Below are positions 1 to 8,901 of a stretch of DNA of 64,000 nt, one piece after another. The notes under the pieces are model-generated. The model was not told the DNA's origin. It saw only the letters and a list, made by a program, of their open reading frames with translations, and did not search any database. This DNA comes from Alphaproteobacteria bacterium (GTDB taxonomy: Bacteria; Pseudomonadota; Alphaproteobacteria; Micavibrionales; UBA2020), in assembly GCA_016794125.1 (NCBI GenBank), contig JAEUKT010000002.1:1-64000 (forward strand), written 5' to 3'. Both the position numbers and the translations under genes were made by a program. How positions within the stretch are numbered: the first letter of the stretch is position 1; the number at the start of each line of letters is the position of its first letter.

Positions 1-1683
1 TGCCCTGCCGTGACCGCCACGCCGTTCAGCGTCAGCGTGCCGGTGGCGGGCAGCGTCGTGATGGTGACTGACAGCAGCGCGTTGGCAGGCGTGTCGTTCG
101 GGTCGGTAAAGCCGAAGTTCGCCGTGGTGAAGGTATATTGCGTATCCTCCAGCGTCGTGACCGTGGTATCCGTGCCCGCCGGCGCATCGTTCACCGCCGT
201 CACGTTGATGGTCATCGTGTTCGGGGACGCATCCAGGTCCACGCCGCCGTTTGCCGTGCCGCCGTCGTCGCGCACCTGGAAGGTGAAGGAGGCATTCGCA
301 AGCCCGTTCGCATTCGCGGCGGGCGTAAAGCGCAGCAGGCCGGAGGTGATGTTCGCCGCCGTGATGCTCTGTCCGGCGGTCACCGCCACGCCGTTCAGCG
401 TCAGGCTGCCGGTCGCCGGCAGCGTCGTGATGGTAACAGACAGCAGCGTGTTGGCAGGCGTATCATTGGGATCGGTGAAGCCGAAGTTCGCCGCCGTGAA
501 GGTATATTGCGTGTCTTCCAGCGTCGTAACCGTCGTATCCGTGCCCGCCGGTGCGTCGTTCACCGCCGTCACGTTGAATGTTATGGTGTTCGGCGTAGGA
601 TCGGTATCGACACCGCTATTCGCCGTGCCGCCGCTGTCCTGTACGCGGAAAGTAAAGCTGGCATAGCCCGTGCCGTTCGCGTTTGCTGCAGGGCTAAAAC
701 GCAGCAAGCCGCTTGCGATGTTTGCCGCAGATACCACCTGCCCAGACGTAACAGCCACGCCGTTCAGCGTGAGCGATCCGACGAGCGGCAAGGTTGAAAT
801 AATGACATTCGAGAGTGTATTCGGCGCAGCGGAATCATTTGGGTCCGTCAATCCGAAGCTGGCCACAGAGAATGTGTACTGTCCGTCTTCCGCTATCGTA
901 TAAGTCGCATCCGTACCGGCGGGCGCATCGTTTACGGAAGTGACGGCGACGGTCATGGTGTTGGCAGACTGGTCGGTATCGACTCCGCCGTTCACTGTGC
1001 CGCCGTCATCGCGCACCTGGAAAGTAAAGGTGGCATATGTCGCACCGTTGCCGTTCGCCGCCGGCGTGAAGCGCAACAGGCCGCTATTGATGTTCGCAAC
1101 GGAAACGATCTGGCCAGCTGTCACCGCCACACCGTTCAGCGTGAGTGCGCCGACGGCGGGCAGGGTCGCAATAACGACACTCGTAAAAGTGTTGGGCGCC
1201 AAAGAATCGTTGGGATCGCTGAAACCGAAATTCGCGACCGTAAAGGTATAGGCCGTATCTTCAAGCGTTGTGACCGTCGTATCGGTGCCCGCCGGTGCAT
1301 CGTTGACCGATGTCACGTTGAAAGTGAAAGTGTTCGGCGACTGGTCGTAATCAACGCCGCCATTCGCTGTGCCGCCGTTGTCCTGCACCTGGAAAGTGAA
1401 ACTGCTGTTGCCGATACCGTTTGCGTTGGCGGCAGGCGTGAAAACAAGCAGATTGTTGCCGATATCGACGGCACTGACGGTCTGCCCGGCCGTGACAGCC
1501 ACGCCGTTCAGGCGCAGCACGCCCGTGGTCGGGAGGGTTGTAATACGGACGCCGGCAAAGGTGTTGGAAGGGCTGTCGTTGGGGTCGCTGAATCCGAAAT
1601 TCGCCGCCGAGAAAGTATACGGCGCGTCTTCGAGGATGGTGACAGTGTTGTCCGTGCCTTGCGGCGCGTCGTTGGCGGGATTG
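1..1683 (-). repeat. Tandem 123-124-residue VNDAP/cadherin-like repeats
   Basis: The motif coding LTLNGVAVTAG recurs at about bases 21, 390, 759, 1131 and 1503, giving periods of 369, 369, 372 and 372 bp. Each unit runs from a VNDAPxGTD start through a TLEDTxYTF segment and an FGFxDPND segment to LxFTPAANxNG and FTFQVxDxGGT. Units nearest the window edge are most alike at the DNA level, with differences mostly at third codon positions, suggesting recent duplication or gene conversion towards the C-terminal side. The array continues beyond base 1. Confidence 0.9.
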
Positions 1684-4600
1684 ACGGTGATCGCAAAGGT
1701 CTGGTTGCTGGTCGTAAAGGTGCCGTCCGTAATACTGAACACGAAGCTGTCGGATGTCGTATTCGTGCCGTTATGCACATAGCGTATCACGCCGCTGTTA
1801 AGCTCGGCCTGCGTAAAGCTTGTGATGGGCGTCGAAGGCGCGCTGTCCCTTGCGAGGAAGCCGTTGGTCAGCCCCGTAGTGACGGTATAAACGAGGGCAG
1901 TCGGCGCACTTTCGTCGGCCGCATAAAGGCTTCCGCTTGCGCCGGTCGAAATAGCCGTCGTCGCGCCCTCGTTGGCGGTCATACCGGTATTCCTGAGGAT
2001 CGGCGCCTCGTTTACGTCGGTGATGTTGACGCGGATACTCTGCTCGCCATACATGGCGGGCGCGCCGTTGTCGGTCGCACGGATGACGAGGTCATAAAAT
2101 GCCGCTGTTTCGTAATCGAGTGCGCCATTGACGGTGATGACACCGGTGGATGAATTGATCGCGAACACGTTGCCCGTATTGCCGGAAACGATCGAATAGG
2201 TGATCGTCTGGCTGGGCTCCGCATCGGTCGAATTCGTGTCGGCGGTGTAGGTGCCGATGGCGGCGTTTTCCGCCAGCGTATAGACGATGCGGTCTGGCAG
2301 CACAAGACTGCTTGCCCATTCGATGACATAGCCGTTGACGGCATAGTTCACAGCGCGGTCTTCCCATGCGCCGGTCCCGTTCATGACCTGATAGTTTTCG
2401 TTGCCGCCGGTATTGCTGGGTTCGTTTGCCGCCCAGTTGATGTAGGAGCCAAGATAGGTAAAGGGGCCGGACGAGAAAATCTGCCCTGCTTCGGCGCCGC
2501 CCGTAAATTTCCAGACGGCTTCCTGCCCGGCATCCGAGCCGCCGAGCCAAGCCGTGTTTGTTCCCGTCACCAGGCCATCGACATACGTGTTTTCCACAGA
2601 TGACGTGATGTTCGCAAGAGAACCGCCACGGCCAAACAGTTGATAAGCGTTCGCGGCTGCCTGCGCCGCCGTGAAAGAGAGCGATGTATTGACGTAGATA
2701 TAAAAGCTGCCGGTGGTGGCGTTATAACTGACCCCCGGATGCGCCGCCAGAACCTCGGCGACCGTCCAGCTATCCGCAAAGGTGACGACGGGCGCATCGT
2801 TCACCTGCGAGACTGTGATATTGAAGGTATAGGCGGCCGATGTCGAAGTAGGATCGGAAATCGTGAAGCTGAAGGCATCCGCAGACGTCTCCGAGCCGTT
2901 GTGCACATACTGCACACGGTTCGCCTGGATATCGGCAAGCGTGAAGCTTGTCACCGCAACGCCCGCGTTTGTAGAAAGCTGCAAATAACCGTTATCGACG
3001 GTGTCCGTCACGCGGAAAATGATCGAGGCAGCGGGATCGGTATCAACGACGCTCAGCATCGCCGAAGTGATTGTGGTGGCGGCGCCTTCGGGTGCGGTCA
3101 CACCGGTATTCGTGATACCGCCCGAACCAGGCACGCCGTTGAAGTTGATCGTGACCGTCTGTGTCGCCGATGTGTTCACCCCGTCATTGGCGGTCATAAT
3201 CAGCGTATAAGACGATGTGGTGGACAGGTTGTTACGGATGGTGGTTGCCGCCGCCGCGTCAAGCACCGTGATCTGGCCCGTCGAGGCATTGACCGAGAAC
3301 AACGCGGAACCCGTACCGCCCGTAATGGCATATGTGAGCGTGGATTTTTCCTGGTCGCCGCCCTGCACCGTTCCCATGACGGAGCCGGAAACGATGTCGG
3401 TCGCGGGGTTGCTGTAGTTGTAGCGGTAGGCAAGGTTATTGATGACGTCAGCGCCTTCCCACTCGATGATATAGCCGTAGGGACCCTGGTTATCGTTCCA
3501 GCCGCCGCCGTCCTGCCATTCCAGCCATTCTTCGCCGGGCGGGTTGGACGTCGTCCATTCCATGAAGCCGTTACCGTTTGCCGTATTGCCAAACAGGTAA
3601 TCGTTCGGCTCCAGGTTGTTCCAGTTGTTATAGGCACCGTTGACGGCTGCACCGCCCTGGCCCGAAAGGCCGACATAGAACACTTGGCCTTTTTCGGGGC
3701 CCGCCATCCATGTCCAGTAACTTTCCGTGTTCGTATCGGACGCCGCCGTCCACAGGCTTTGTGCGGACATCGCGTTGATGAAAGCGTTTTCGGATGCGCT
3801 GGTGATCGTGACAAGGTGGCCGGCGACGCCGTTCAGGTATGCCAGCTCCGAGTTACGCAGCGCAGTACCGATACCGACGGTGCCGGTAACAAGGCGATAA
3901 TAGTTACCGTTCGTGGCATTGTACTGCACCGTGCCGTCCATCCAGGTGATGACCTGGCTGGGGGAAAGCGACGGCGCGCCATTGGTGTTGTCGATGGTGG
4001 CAAAAACAGGCGTGGTCGCGAGCTTGACGGAGAAGTTATCGACCGTGCCCGCAAAGCTGTTGTTCGCGCTGAACCCGATCGAACCGGACGCACCTGCGGT
4101 GATCGTTTCAGTATAGGTGCCGGCCGCGTTGCGCGACGTACCCAGCGTGCCGCCGATATTCACCTGTATGCTGCCGCCGGTGCGCGTGATTGTGTAAGTC
4201 ACGGTGTAGGAGCGACCGGAAACCAGGGTGCTGTCGGTTTGCAAAAGCGTGCTGGCTGTGCCGGAAGTTTTTGTCGCAACGCCACCACCAAGCGCCCAGC
4301 CGGTGCCGGTCGTCCAGTCGGTTGCGGTCGCGAAATCGCCGTTGCGCACTTCGCTGTAAACCGCAGTCGTCGCCGTGCCGTCGGAAACGGTCAGGCCCAG
4401 CATCACTTCGTTGGCACCCGCCACGGTGTTCGTGAAGGTGATCAGGCCCGCGTCGATATTCGCCTGCGTAAACGTGCTGCCGGTGGTCAGCGCCACGCCG
4501 TTGTTGCGCAGGATGCCGGTCGTGGGCGCGGTGGTCAGCGTATAGGTGAGCGTGGGAGAATCCGCATCGATAGCAAGCAGGTTGCCGCGCCCGACCACAA

Positions 4601-5258
4601 CCGTCTGACCGTTTCCAACGCGGATGCCCGTATTTGCGCCCATGATCGGCGCATCGTTGACGGGGGTGATGTTCAGCGTCGTCGACTGGCTGAAATAGCC
4701 ATCCAACGTATAGGTGATCGTGCGGCTGGCGACAGGGTTGTCGGAAATATTGCGGAAGCTGATGCGCTCGATCAGCGCCTCGACCGAGGTGCGGGTCGCG
4801 TTCGCGTTCAGGGTGATGATGAGCGGGTTGCCATCGACGCCGTTGCCGCCCGCGGATGACAGGCTGCCGATCTGTACGCCGCCATAGGCGACGGCGAAGT
4901 TATAGACCGCGATATCGGTCGCGCCCTGCGCGCCCACCGTCTGGCGCGTGCGGCTGATGTAAAGCTGGTCGTTGATGCCGCCGGTCGTGGAGATCGTCAG
5001 ATTGACGCCGTCGAAATTGTTGGTCGATCCGCCGACGGTCACCTGCCCGTCTTCGCCCGTGCCCGACAAAATCGTGGGCGTGACAAAGTCGAAGTCGCGG
5101 TTGGTGGGTTGCAGGACGTTGACTTGCGTTTCGGTGAGTGTGATAGATGCCGCAAGACCGGACAGCGTCGCGTCGAGCATCAGGCGCTTTTCAAGCGCCT
5201 GCAACGTCTTCCGCGGGGATCGTTTTGATCCCTTGCTTTTTTTGTCCTTATCGGTCAT
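1..5258 (-). CDS. Giant secreted multidomain adhesin-like protein, N-terminal 1752 residues (runs off left edge)
   Basis: The reading frame is open from the ATG at 5258 to base 1 and has no stop in the window. Near the N-terminus, after a Lys/Arg-rich stretch, residues 22-30 read LEKRLMLDA, resembling the LEPR-XLL motif found at the start of very large type I-exported proteins; there is no Sec signal peptide. Domains by eye: a CSPG/NG2-like region (about 200-300), a Thr/Gly-rich jelly-roll-like region (about 300-430), a C-type-lectin-like domain (about 450-605, WNNLEPND near 548), a cadherin-like domain (about 605-700), a CSPG-like repeat (about 700-835, YVHNGSE), a second lectin-like domain (about 838-983, NWAANEPSN), a cadherin domain (about 985-1084, GALDYETA), another CSPG-like repeat, then VNDAP-type repeats to the edge. 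Inferred role: calcium-stabilised surface or secreted adhesin, possibly carbohydrate-binding. The C-terminal secretion signal is not in view, so the export route is inferred. Confidence 0.85.
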   Translation of the reverse strand, partial: MTDKDKKSKGSKRSPRKTLQALEKRLMLDATLSGLAASITLTETQVNVLQPTNRDFDFVTPTILSGTGEDGQVTVGGSTNNFDGVNLTISTTGGINDQLYISRTRQTVGAQGATDIAVYNFAVAYGGVQIGSLSSAGGNGVDGNPLIITLNANATRTSVEALIERISFRNISDNPVASRTITYTLDGYFSQSTTLNITPVNDAPIMGANTGIRVGNGQTVVVGRGNLLAIDADSPTLTYTLTTAPTTGILRNNGVALTTGSTFTQANIDAGLITFTNTVAGANEVMLGLTVSDGTATTAVYSEVRNGDFATATDWTTGTGWALGGGVATKTSGTASTLLQTDSTLVSGRSYTVTYTITRTGGSIQVNIGGTLGTSRNAAGTYTETITAGASGSIGFSANNSFAGTVDNFSVKLATTPVFATIDNTNGAPSLSPSQVITWMDGTVQYNATNGNYYRLVTGTVGIGTALRNSELAYLNGVAGHLVTITSASENAFINAMSAQSLWTAASDTNTESYWTWMAGPEKGQVFYVGLSGQGGAAVNGAYNNWNNLEPNDYLFGNTANGNGFMEWTTSNPPGEEWLEWQDGGGWNDNQGPYGYIIEWEGADVINNLAYRYNYSNPATDIVSGSVMGTVQGGDQEKSTLTYAITGGTGSALFSVNASTGQITVLDAAAATTIRNNLSTTSSYTLIMTANDGVNTSATQTVTINFNGVPGSGGITNTGVTAPEGAATTITSAMLSVVDTDPAASIIFRVTDTVDNGYLQLSTNAGVAVTSFTLADIQANRVQYVHNGSETSADAFSFTISDPTSTSAAYTFNITVSQVNDAPVVTFADSWTVAEVLAAHPGVSYNATTGSFYIYVNTSLSFTAAQAAANAYQLFGRGGSLANITSSVENTYVDGLVTGTNTAWLGGSDAGQEAVWKFTGGAEAGQIFSSGPFTYLGSYINWAANEPSNTGGNENYQVMNGTGAWEDRAVNYAVNGYVIEWASSLVLPDRIVYTLAENAAIGTYTADTNSTDAEPSQTITYSIVSGNTGNVFAINSSTGVITVNGALDYETAAFYDLVIRATDNGAPAMYGEQSIRVNITDVNEAPILRNTGMTANEGATTAISTGASGSLYAADESAPTALVYTVTTGLTNGFLARDSAPSTPITSFTQAELNSGVIRYVHNGTNTTSDSFVFSITDGTFTTSNQTFAITVNPANDAPQGTDNTVTILEDAPYTFSAANFGFSDPNDSPSNTFAGVRITTLPTTGVLRLNGVAVTAGQTVSAVDIGNNLLVFTPAANANGIGNSSFTFQVQDNGGTANGGVDYDQSPNTFTFNVTSVNDAPAGTDTTVTTLEDTAYTFTVANFGFSDPNDSLAPNTFTSVVIATLPAVGALTLNGVAVTAGQIVSVANINSGLLRFTPAANGNGATYATFTFQVRDDGGTVNGGVDTDQSANTMTVAVTSVNDAPAGTDATYTIAEDGQYTFSVASFGLTDPNDSAAPNTLSNVIISTLPLVGSLTLNGVAVTSGQVVSAANIASGLLRFSPAANANGTGYASFTFRVQDSGGTANSGVDTDPTPNTITFNVTAVNDAPAGTDTTVTTLEDTQYTFTAANFGFTDPNDTPANTLLSVTITTLPATGSLTLNGVAVTAGQSITAANITSGLLRFTPAANANGLANASFTFQVRDDGGTANGGVDLDASPNTMTINVTAVNDAPAGTDTTVTTLEDTQYTFTTANFGFTDPNDTPANALLSVTITTLPATGTLTLNGVAVTAG

Positions 5259-5296
5259 TGCCCGTTGGTGCCCAGTAGCACAAGTTTCCCTTTTAA

Positions 5297-5302
5297 ATTA
5301 TA
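5297..5302 (-). promoter_or_regulatory. Candidate -10 element for the giant adhesin gene
   Basis: Read on the minus strand this is a perfect TATAAT, 39 bases upstream of the ATG at 5258. No good -35 box lies 16-18 bases further up and no strong Shine-Dalgarno precedes the ATG, so the call rests mainly on the -10 match in an AT-rich stretch. Confidence 0.4.
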
Positions 5303-5625
5303 GCTTTAGTACCGTTCTTAATTTGTTAACTACCTTGGAGGTCATCCAGCCCGTTTTAAGAGGGTAGCAAATTCCATGCCTAATCAGTCTATTAGGGCTA
5401 AAAATTCATGTGTTTTACGGCAAGCGGGGCGCGAGCCAATTCATAACTCTGCAATAAAATTGCCAATTGTGGCTCTTTGGGCCCGTTTATTTTCAGAACA
5501 ACACCACCGAGTCTAAAATGACTCACTTCAACTATTTTTTACAGCGTTTTACCTAAATGATTTTTTTGAATCATCTGCGCGCAAAAAATCGAAACGGCGC
5601 GACACGGCGCACCAAAAACACATGT
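5303..5625. other. AT-rich intergenic region between the divergent adhesin gene and trp operon
   Basis: I see no credible coding sequence here. It contains an inverted repeat, ATGATT at 5557-5562 and AATCAT at 5569-5574, separated by a T-rich spacer. Its AT-richness contrasts with the GC-rich genes on both sides. It probably carries upstream control elements for one or both flanking transcription units, but none can be named. Confidence 0.5.
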
Positions 5626-5661
5626 TTGACTTATGCAAAGCGGTCAGGGTAAACTGCCTTC
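5626..5661 (+). promoter_or_regulatory. trp operon promoter
   Basis: A TTGACT -35 box (5626-5631) is followed after 18 bases by TAAACT (5650-5655, four of six matches to the -10 consensus). The expected transcription start falls at about 5662, the A of the trpL start codon, so the leader mRNA would be leaderless, as described for rhizobial trpL. The placement is by pattern only. Confidence 0.5.
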
Positions 5662-5715
5662 ATGGCTGGAAAATTCACATCGCTGATCGTCGTTGCGAAC
5701 CGCTGGTGGCGGTAA
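5662..5715 (+). CDS. trpL: trp leader peptide TrpL (17 aa)
   Basis: A short frame encodes MAGKFTSLIVVANRWWR followed by TAA, 73 bases upstream of trpE(G). The tandem Trp codons (5704-5709) just before the stop are the hallmark of a trp attenuator: a ribosome starved of Trp-tRNA stalls there and changes folding of the downstream RNA. No convincing Shine-Dalgarno lies at normal spacing (AGGG ends 12 bases upstream), and the predicted transcription start coincides with the ATG, so translation is probably leaderless. The position in front of the first trp gene makes a chance frame unlikely. Confidence 0.8.
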   Translation: MAGKFTSLIVVANRWWR

Positions 5716-5732
5716 CGCCCTCATTTTCATTT
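5699..5732 (+). promoter_or_regulatory. Candidate trp attenuator hairpins
   Basis: Two mutually exclusive small stems share bases. ACCGC (5699-5703) can pair with GCGGT (5709-5713) around the Trp codons. GGCG (5708-5711) can pair with CGCC (5716-5719) around a GTAA tetraloop, followed by a T-rich run to about 5732. The second resembles a weak intrinsic terminator. The stems are short, so the details are tentative. Confidence 0.4.
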
Positions 5733-5788
5733 CCCCCATCTACTCCCCGTCATTTATGATACGTCAGCCCTTATAGAAGGCCTGCCCG

Positions 5789-7918
5789 ATGAAGATTTCA
5801 CATACCGATACGTCCCTGCCCTATGCGGCGGGAATTGATTTCCTGCTCGACCAGCTGGATGCCGAAAAAGGTGTCTATATGGCGTCCGACACCGATTATC
5901 CGGGGCGTTATTCCCGCTGGGATATCGGCTTTGCAGCGCCGCCCGTCGAAATCACAGGCTATGCCGGCCGTACGGAATTCCGCGCGCTGAACGCGCGCGG
6001 CGAAAAGATCCTCGCGATGTTCGCGCAGCTGTTCAAAGATCATGCGGATGAAGCGTTTAAAATCGGTAAATGCGATGCGCAGACGATTATTTGCACCATC
6101 GCCGCCGCTTCACGCAGCTTTTCCGAGGAAGAAAGGTCACACCAGCCCTCGCCTCTCTCGCCGCTGCGCCTGTTGATGAAACTGGCGGCTTCCGGTGAGG
6201 GATTTGCCGGGTTTTATGGTGCTTTCAAATACGACCTGCTGTTCTGTTTCAACCCCGTACCGCTGAAGCATCAACGGGGGGCGGATCACAGCCTGTTCAC
6301 GCTTTACCTGCCCGACAGCATCCACCTGCTCGACCGCCGCAAGGAAACGGTGTTCCGCCGCGAATATGAATTCGCGCTGGGCGACTTGACCACCGCAGGC
6401 ATGCCGCGCGAAAGCGGCGCGAAAAACCCGCCGAAAGCGGCTGCCGGCACGCCCGCCATCACCAGCAACATGTCCGACGAGGAATATGCGGACATGGTGG
6501 CGCGCGCGCAGGAACATATCCGCAAGGGCGATGTGTTCGAAGTGGTGTTGAGCCGCAAATTCAAGTCGCCTTATAACGGCCAGCCGTCGCAGCTGTTCCG
6601 CAATATCCGTCGCATCAACCCCTCGCCTTACGAATTCCTGATCCAGATGGGAAAAGAGCAACTAGTCGGCGCATCGCCCGAAATGTTCGTGCGGGTCGAA
6701 GGCAAGCGCGTCGAATCCTGCCCCATTTCCGGCACCGCCCGCCGCAGCAAATCGCCGGGGCAGGCCGCCGTGATCGAGGATGCTAAAATACTGCAGGAAC
6801 TGCTGAATTCCAAGAAAGACGAAGCCGAGCTGACCATGTGCACCGATGTCGACCGCAACGACAAGGCGCGCATCTGCGAGCCCGGATCCGTGCGGCTGCT
6901 CGCCCGCCGCCAGATCGAATCCTATGTCGGCCTGTATCACACGGTCGATCATGTGGAGGGTATCCTGCGCGACGGTTTCGACGGCGTCGATGCCTTCCTG
7001 TCGCATATGTGGGCGGTTACGCTGACCGGCGCGCCGAAACCGGAAGCGTCGAAAATCATCGAGAATTTCGAGCCTGAAGCACGCGAATTCTATGGTGCTG
7101 CCGTGGGCGCATTGCATTTCGACGGCGGCGTCAATACCGGCATCACCATCCGCACCCTGCACCTGAAAAACGGCGAAGCCACATATCAGGCGGGCGCGAG
7201 CATCGTTTACGACTCCATACCCGCCGAAGAAGCGGTGGAAACGCATACCAAGGCGACCTCGTTCCAGCGGATCCTGTCGGGCAACGTGGCAGCACCTGCC
7301 GACCGCGTCGCCGTGCGCAGCGGCGAAGGCAAAACGGTCGTGCTGATCGATAACGAGGATAGCTTCGTCCACACGCTTGCCGATTACATACGCCAGACAG
7401 GGGCCACGGCCGTCACCTATCGCCACGGCACGCCGCTTGCGACGATCCAGCAGCACAAGCCGCATCTGGTCGTCCATTCCCCCGGCCCCGGCCTGCCCGA
7501 ACAGTTCAATGTGCCGGGCATGGTGCGCGAAGTGGCGGCGGCGGGCATCCCGCAATTCGGCGTCTGTCTTGGACTGCAGGGCACGTTCGAGGCGTTTGGC
7601 GGCACGCTCGGCTATCTGCAAACTCCGCAGCACGGCAAGACATGGAATATCACGCATAATAACCACGCGCTGTTCGAAGGTGTGCCCAGCCCCTGCCTGG
7701 TGGGCGCATATCATTCCATCCACGGGTTGCCCGCATCGCTGCCCGACGAGTTAGAAATAACGGCACGCAACGATAACGGCGTGATCATGGCGCTGCGCCA
7801 CAAAACACTGCCGATCTGGGCGGTGCAGTTCCACCCTGAATCGGTTTTGTCAATGCAGGGTTATGTCGGCCATAAAATGATCGAAAACGTGATGAAACAC
7901 CTCGCAGGTAAAGCATGA
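5789..7918 (+). CDS. trpE(G): Anthranilate synthase, fused TrpE and TrpG
   Basis: This 709-residue protein makes anthranilate from chorismate and glutamine, the first committed step of tryptophan synthesis. Residues about 1-510 form the chorismate-binding component, with the conserved CPISGTARR and GASPEMFVR segments and the DVDRNDKARIC block. Residues about 525-709 form a class I glutamine amidotransferase, with the nucleophile Cys in GVCLGLQG and the His in QFHPES. The fusion in one chain is the arrangement of rhizobia and Azospirillum. AGAAGG (5776-5781) upstream of the ATG serves as ribosome binding site. It is preceded by trpL, so attenuation control is expected. Its TGA overlaps the trpD ATG. 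Confidence 0.95.
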   Translation: MKISHTDTSLPYAAGIDFLLDQLDAEKGVYMASDTDYPGRYSRWDIGFAAPPVEITGYAGRTEFRALNARGEKILAMFAQLFKDHADEAFKIGKCDAQTIICTIAAASRSFSEEERSHQPSPLSPLRLLMKLAASGEGFAGFYGAFKYDLLFCFNPVPLKHQRGADHSLFTLYLPDSIHLLDRRKETVFRREYEFALGDLTTAGMPRESGAKNPPKAAAGTPAITSNMSDEEYADMVARAQEHIRKGDVFEVVLSRKFKSPYNGQPSQLFRNIRRINPSPYEFLIQMGKEQLVGASPEMFVRVEGKRVESCPISGTARRSKSPGQAAVIEDAKILQELLNSKKDEAELTMCTDVDRNDKARICEPGSVRLLARRQIESYVGLYHTVDHVEGILRDGFDGVDAFLSHMWAVTLTGAPKPEASKIIENFEPEAREFYGAAVGALHFDGGVNTGITIRTLHLKNGEATYQAGASIVYDSIPAEEAVETHTKATSFQRILSGNVAAPADRVAVRSGEGKTVVLIDNEDSFVHTLADYIRQTGATAVTYRHGTPLATIQQHKPHLVVHSPGPGLPEQFNVPGMVREVAAAGIPQFGVCLGLQGTFEAFGGTLGYLQTPQHGKTWNITHNNHALFEGVPSPCLVGAYHSIHGLPASLPDELEITARNDNGVIMALRHKTLPIWAVQFHPESVLSMQGYVGHKMIENVMKHLAGKA

Positions 7919-8901
7919 AACCCAAGCAGAACCACGCCGACGAAGTGGATAAAAAATGGGCCGACGTGATGGGCAAGCTTTGCGATGACGACTTTCCGGC
8001 CGACGGCAAGGCACGCATCCTGCAAAACGTGAAGGATGAGGACATTACAGGCGAAATGCTGGCATCCTGCGCCCGCGCGCTGATGCTGCGCGTTGTGCCG
8101 CTTGATTTAAAAGGCATCGATGTCTGCGGTACCGGCGGGGACAAGAGCAAATCGAACGTGAAAACATTCAATATCTCGACCGCTGTGGCCTTTGTGGTGG
8201 CGGCTGCGGGCGTGTCGGTCATCAAGCACGGCAACCGCGCCGTATCCGGCGTCAGCGGATCGAGCGATGTGCTGGCGGCGTTGAAAATTTCCGTCGCCAC
8301 CAACCCCGCGATGGCGAAAATCCAGCACCAGAAGCATAACCTCTGCTTCGTTTCCGCCCCCGCTTTCCATCCCGCACTCGCCAGCCTTGCCCCCGTGCGC
8401 AAAGCATTGGGCCGCCCGACATTCCTCAACCTGCTGGGCCCGCTTTGCAACCCTGCGCGCACCGCGCGGCAGGTGATGGGCGTATATGGCTTCCAGCCGC
8501 AGGTGGCCGATGCCGGGAAACGCCTTGGTCGGCAGGACATGATGATCGTCCACAGCATGGACGGGCTTGATGAAATCTCCCTTTCCGACCTGACGCAGAT
8601 TATCCGCGTCAAGGAAGGCAAGGTGGAGGAAATGCTGGTCTGCCCCGAAGACGCAGGGCTTGAAACCACGCCGCTGGAAAAACTGCAGGGCGGCACGGCG
8701 GAACAAAACGCCAAAATCATCACCGCAGTATTCGAAGGCGAAACCGGCGCGCCGCACGATATCATCTGCCTGAACGCCGCAGCGGCTTTCATGACCGCCG
8801 GCAAAGACCCGGACCTGAAAACGGGCGTAGCGCGCGCGAAAGAAATCATCGCGGGTGGACTGGCCCTTAAAAAACTCCAAGCCATGAAGGGTGCGGCATG
8901 A
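7915..8901 (+). CDS. trpD: Anthranilate phosphoribosyltransferase
   Basis: The 328-residue enzyme transfers the phosphoribosyl group of PRPP to anthranilate. The PRPP/anthranilate site is visible as CGTGGDKSKS followed by FNISTAVAFVVAAAG, then KHGNRAVSGVSGSSDVL, and the family GPLCNPA segment near the middle. Length matches the usual 330-345 residues. The ATG overlaps the trpE(G) stop in an ATGA junction and its own stop overlaps trpC in the same way, implying translational coupling in one operon. Confidence 0.95.
   Translation: MKPKQNHADEVDKKWADVMGKLCDDDFPADGKARILQNVKDEDITGEMLASCARALMLRVVPLDLKGIDVCGTGGDKSKSNVKTFNISTAVAFVVAAAGVSVIKHGNRAVSGVSGSSDVLAALKISVATNPAMAKIQHQKHNLCFVSAPAFHPALASLAPVRKALGRPTFLNLLGPLCNPARTARQVMGVYGFQPQVADAGKRLGRQDMMIVHSMDGLDEISLSDLTQIIRVKEGKVEEMLVCPEDAGLETTPLEKLQGGTAEQNAKIITAVFEGETGAPHDIICLNAAAAFMTAGKDPDLKTGVARAKEIIAGGLALKKLQAMKGAA

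Noticed and set aside
10-4859. Several long plus-strand frames (for example 218, 219 and 739 codons) opposite the giant gene
   Set aside because: Their products are compositional shadows rich in Val/Ser or Arg/Gly; the minus frame has clear domains and repeats, with no stop for 5.2 kb.
5303-5625. CRISPR-like or phage-attachment structure in the AT-rich intergenic region
   Set aside because: Only one short inverted repeat is present; no regularly spaced repeats, integrase or tRNA end were seen.
6662-7723. 353-codon minus-strand frame within trpE(G)
   Set aside because: It lies antisense to a fully conserved enzyme and has no recognisable domain.
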